From Stenotrophomonas sp. Iso1 (lineage in GTDB: Bacteria > Pseudomonadota > Gammaproteobacteria > Xanthomonadales > Xanthomonadaceae), in the NCBI RefSeq assembly GCF_027497995.1, contig NZ_JAODBT010000005.1, forward strand, positions 62,001-126,000: a DNA stretch of 64,000 nucleotides. Direction: 5' to 3'. Below, piece after piece: positions 61,525-64,000 of the stretch (positions within the stretch are counted from its first letter, which is position 1; each line of letters starts with the position of its first letter). The notes beneath the pieces were generated by a model. It was not told where the DNA came from. It made no database searches and saw only the letters and a list, made by a program, of their open reading frames with translations. The position numbers and the translations under genes are program-made.

Positions 61525-61555
61525 AAAAAAAAGCCGCAGTGTTGCCACTGCGGCT
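61525..61555 (-). terminator. Intrinsic terminator on the minus strand with no gene to serve
   Basis: On the minus strand the stem AGCCGCAGTG/CACTGCGGCT (complement of 61532-61555, loop 4 bases) is followed by eight T (complement of 61525-61532). This is a textbook terminator. No minus-strand gene ends nearby, so it may end a small RNA. Confidence 0.85.
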
Positions 61556-61640
61556 GGGGAATCTATTCGGAGGCTGATCCTGCCTCCATCCGTCGTCCTT
61601 GCTATGGCCTTCAATTCTGCGGACGCACGGTGACAACCCT
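61525..61640 (-). ncRNA. Putative small RNA (3' end defined by terminator)
   Basis: The segment right of the terminator holds a second stem-loop, GGAGGC/GCCTCC (61569-61587, 7-base loop), followed (in minus-strand sense) by an unpaired GAATAGATTCCCC and the terminator stem. Two stems, an exposed C-rich stretch and a U-run end are typical of trans-acting small RNAs. The 5' end and promoter are not identified, and the size of about 115 bases is a guess. Confidence 0.35.
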
Positions 61641-61703
61641 ATGACATTCATCTAGGTACAGCGGCGGGCTTGCTAGGCTTCGCGACCTTATCTGGAGAAC
61701 GGC

Positions 61704-62633
61704 ATGCAAGCAGCCCCTTGGTTCCTCGTCCTCAATGGCAAATCCGCAGGCGATGAGGCCGTGCGCGACGCCGTTGCACAGCTGCGCGGCCAGGGCCAGC
61801 CGTTGCAGGTGCGGGTGACCTGGGAAGCCGGCGATGCCGAGCGTTATGTCCTCGAAGCCATCGCCGCACTTGCGCCGGTGGTGATTGCCGGTGGCGGCGA
61901 CGGGACCTTGAGCGAAGTTGCCGAAGCCATGGCCCATACCGGCCTGGATGCCACGCAGTTACCGGAGCTGGCCCTGCTGCCCTTGGGTACAGCCAATGAT
62001 TTCGCCACGGCAGCGGGAATCTCCGATGAGCCACTGGCCGCACTCCAACTACCTGCCCAGACGCCTGCGCGCACGATTGACCTGCTGCGCATCGACGGCG
62101 ACGGCACTGTGCATTGGTGCGCCAATCTGGCCAGCGGCGGCTTCGGCACCGAGGTCACGGTAGAAACCCATGATGGCCTGAAGAAAATGCTCGGCGGCCT
62201 GGCGTATGTCATCACCGGCATTTCCCGACTGGGACGGATCGAGCCGATTCGCGCGCGCATTCATGGTGAAGGCTTCCAGTGGGAAGGTGGCTTCATTGCC
62301 TTGGGCATTGGTAACGGTCGCCAGGCGGGCGGCGGGCAGGTGCTGTGCCCGGACGCGCTGCTCGATGATGGCCTGCTGGACCTGACCATCGTTCCCGAGC
62401 TGTCCGGCGAGGTGATGCCAACCCTCAGCACCTTGTTCAGCGAAGGCAAGCATGCTGCGCTGGAGCAGGTGGCTGAACGCGTCCACCTGCGTGAGCTGTG
62501 GATCGAGGCCGAACAACTGATGACCCTGAATCTGGACGGGGAGCCACTGCAGGCACGCCATTTCCATATCCAGTGCGTGGCGGCGCGGGTGCGGATGCAT
62601 CTGCCACTGGAAACGCCGCTGCTTAGCGGCTGA
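61704..62633 (+). CDS. yegS: Diacylglycerol kinase-family lipid kinase (YegS-like)
   Basis: A 309-residue lipid kinase. [13 protein letters not shown] is the nucleotide-binding GGDGT motif at about 62-68, followed by [13 protein letters not shown] at about 95; D-G-L-L-D-L-T-I-V and L-N-L-D-G-E-P are downstream family features. YegS-type enzymes phosphorylate phosphatidylglycerol-like lipids. It stands alone; trpE follows after about 180 bases. Confidence 0.9.
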   Translation: MQAAPWFLVLNGKSAGDEAVRDAVAQLRGQGQPLQVRVTWEAGDAERYVLEAIAALAPVVIAGGGDGTLSEVAEAMAHTGLDATQLPELALLPLGTANDFATAAGISDEPLAALQLPAQTPARTIDLLRIDGDGTVHWCANLASGGFGTEVTVETHDGLKKMLGGLAYVITGISRLGRIEPIRARIHGEGFQWEGGFIALGIGNGRQAGGGQVLCPDALLDDGLLDLTIVPELSGEVMPTLSTLFSEGKHAALEQVAERVHLRELWIEAEQLMTLNLDGEPLQARHFHIQCVAARVRMHLPLETPLLSG

Positions 62634-62816
62634 ATCGTTGCTGCTGCAAGCATTTGCCCATGTTGCAGATGCACATCAATGCAATCTTGCGGTAGAGTTG
62701 CGCGGTGCCCAATTTGACGACCAAGCGTTCCCTTTCTTCCGCTCGCCGCTGGTGGCGATGGTGGCCCGTTGCCGTCGTCCATACCGCCACCGTCGTTTCC
62801 CGGAAGGAAAGCCGTC

Positions 62817-64000
62817 TTGATCACGCAAGAGCAGTTCCAGCAGCTGGCCGCTGAAGGCCACAACGCACACCCGCATAATTTTGTACCCGTCGTCCGTGAA
62901 GTGCTGTCCGATCTGGACACGCCGCTTTCGGTGTACCTCAAGCTCGCCGACGGCCCTTATACCTATCTGTTCGAATCGGTCGAAGGCGGTGAACGCTTCG
63001 GGCGCTATTCGATCATTGGCCTGCCTGCGCGCCGCATCTACAGCTTCCGTGGACACACGCTGGAAGTCAGCGAGCTGGGCGAAGTGGTCGAGCGCCGTGA
63101 AGTAGCCGATCCGCTGGCCGAAGTGGAAGTGTTGCGCACCCGCTATTCGGTGCCGCAGCTGGAGGGCCTGCCGGGCTTCACCGGCGGCCTGGTCGGCTGG
63201 TTCGGTTTTGAGTGCATCCAGTACATCGAGCCGCACCTGGGCGCAGGCGAAAAGCCTGACGAACTCGGGACGCCGGACATCCTGTTGATGCTCTCTGAAG
63301 AGCTGGCGGTGTTCGACAATCTCAAGGGCCGCCTCTACCTGATCGTGCATGCTGATCCCTCGCAGCCGCAGGCCTGGGCGCGCGCGAACCGCCGTCTGGA
63401 CGAACTCGCGCATCGCCTGCGTCAGGCCGGTGCCGGTTACCCGCAGGCGCAGGTGTCCGATGCCATCGACGAGCAGGATTTCAAGTCGTCTTTCACGCGC
63501 GAGGAATACCACGACGTGGTGCGCAAGGCGCAGGAATACGTGCGTGCCGGCGACATCTTCCAAGTGGTGCCGAGCCAGCGCCTGCGCGTGCCGTTCCGCG
63601 CACGCCCGATTGACGTTTATCGCGCGCTGCGTGCGTTGAATCCGTCGCCTTACATGTATTTCATCGATGTCGGTGGCACTCAGGTGGTGGGTTCATCACC
63701 AGAGATCCTCGCGCGTCTGCGTGATGGTGTGGTCACCGTGCGCCCCATCGCGGGCACTCGCCCGCGCGGTGCAACACCGGAGCTGGACAAGGCATTGGAA
63801 GTCGAGCTGCTGGCTGACCCGAAGGAGCGCGCCGAACACGTGATGCTGATCGACCTCGGCCGCAACGATGTCGGCCGCGTGGCCGAGCCGGGCACGGTCA
63901 AGGTGGGTGAGCAGTTCGTGATTGAACGCTACAGCCACGTCATGCACATCGTCAGCGAAGTCACTGGCACGTTGAAAGCCGGGCTGAGTTACAGCGATGT
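62817..64000 (+). CDS. trpE: Anthranilate synthase component I, 5' part (runs off right edge)
   Basis: The first 394 codons of the large subunit that turns chorismate into anthranilate in tryptophan biosynthesis. A TTG start is used with GGAAGGAAAG about 6-8 bases upstream; the first residues are (M)-I-T-Q-E-Q-F. The feedback region shows L-F-E-S-V-E-G-G-E-R-F-G-R-Y-S, where the Ser side chain normally contacts Trp. R-P-I-A-G-T-R-P-R-G and D-I-F-Q-V-V-P-S-Q-R are chorismate-binding motifs. No Trp-rich leader peptide was seen in the 180 bases upstream. The C-terminal part lies outside the window. Confidence 0.93.
   Translation, partial: MITQEQFQQLAAEGHNAHPHNFVPVVREVLSDLDTPLSVYLKLADGPYTYLFESVEGGERFGRYSIIGLPARRIYSFRGHTLEVSELGEVVERREVADPLAEVEVLRTRYSVPQLEGLPGFTGGLVGWFGFECIQYIEPHLGAGEKPDELGTPDILLMLSEELAVFDNLKGRLYLIVHADPSQPQAWARANRRLDELAHRLRQAGAGYPQAQVSDAIDEQDFKSSFTREEYHDVVRKAQEYVRAGDIFQVVPSQRLRVPFRARPIDVYRALRALNPSPYMYFIDVGGTQVVGSSPEILARLRDGVVTVRPIAGTRPRGATPELDKALEVELLADPKERAEHVMLIDLGRNDVGRVAEPGTVKVGEQFVIERYSHVMHIVSEVTGTLKAGLSYSD

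Larger units (their letters stand above)
61375..61703. other. Intergenic region with orphan minus-strand terminator
   Basis: About 330 bases without protein-coding evidence. A clear minus-strand terminator (61525-61555) has no minus-strand gene to its right within the window, and a second hairpin (61569-61587) precedes it, so a small RNA is a real possibility. Confidence 0.5.

Overview
The window is a high-GC stretch of a gammaproteobacterial chromosome. Its gene content points to the family Xanthomonadaceae, most likely a Stenotrophomonas-like organism: tyrosine, tryptophan and branched-chain amino acid catabolism, a membrane PQQ glucose dehydrogenase, a very large cyclic-glucan synthase, a TorF-type outer-membrane protein and bioA-bioD. 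The placement is inference from recognised families, because no rRNA or tRNA lies in the window. I saw no insertion sequence, integrase, CRISPR array or obvious prophage. Almost everything reads as stable housekeeping or metabolic chromosome.

Layout. 1-14 kb: a truncated HPP-family gene, a TorF-like outer-membrane protein, two small hypothetical genes, the 2908-residue NdvB/ChvB-type cyclic beta-glucan synthase with a translationally coupled 83-residue protein, then a zinc alcohol dehydrogenase and aldo/keto reductase pair. 14-20 kb: a small membrane protein, an M23 peptidase, bioA-bioD (biotin) and, convergent, a quinoprotein glucose dehydrogenase. 20-26 kb: an SPFH protein paired with a zinc-ribbon protein, a tiny zinc-ribbon protein with a strong terminator, then a triheme cytochrome c, TsdA-like diheme cytochrome and outer-membrane porin operon that may oxidise thiosulfate. 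26-35 kb: small conserved genes, an ECF sigma factor with a membrane partner, a lower-GC patch with two double-glycine leader peptides and an exported ClpP-fold protein, a diguanylate cyclase, oxidoreductases and small membrane or zinc-finger proteins.

35-48 kb: a branched-chain 2-oxoacid dehydrogenase operon (E1alpha, E1beta, an SH3-like protein, E2), and divergently kynA (tryptophan to kynurenine). Then come a POT peptide transporter, a thioredoxin-like lipoprotein, a large unknown protein, and the homogentisate pathway (MarR regulator, hppD, hmgA). Peptide uptake, Trp/Tyr ring cleavage and branched-chain oxidation together suggest a proteolytic, amino-acid-consuming life style. 48-64 kb: a lipoprotein, a CaCA antiporter, a complete six-gene group-2 Mrp antiporter operon (fused AB, C, D, E, F, G) next to a tandem universal stress protein, an epimerase-like protein, a DUF962/Mpo1-like protein, purC, a J-domain membrane protein, rpe, a GNAT acetyltransferase, a YegS-type lipid kinase and the 5' part of trpE, which runs off the right edge.

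The most unusual locus is 28.7-29.9 kb. Two adjacent small genes (46 and 54 codons), each with a strong ribosome site, encode peptides whose 15-residue leaders match position for position (L4, E8, V9, V12, G14-G15) but whose cores are unrelated. They are followed by a terminator and then a secreted protein that keeps the ClpP Ser/His landmarks. No C39 transporter or immunity gene is present in the window, so this is either an orphan peptide system or a new arrangement. The second candidate for novelty is an orphan minus-strand terminator with a second hairpin at 61.5 kb that looks like the 3' end of a small RNA.
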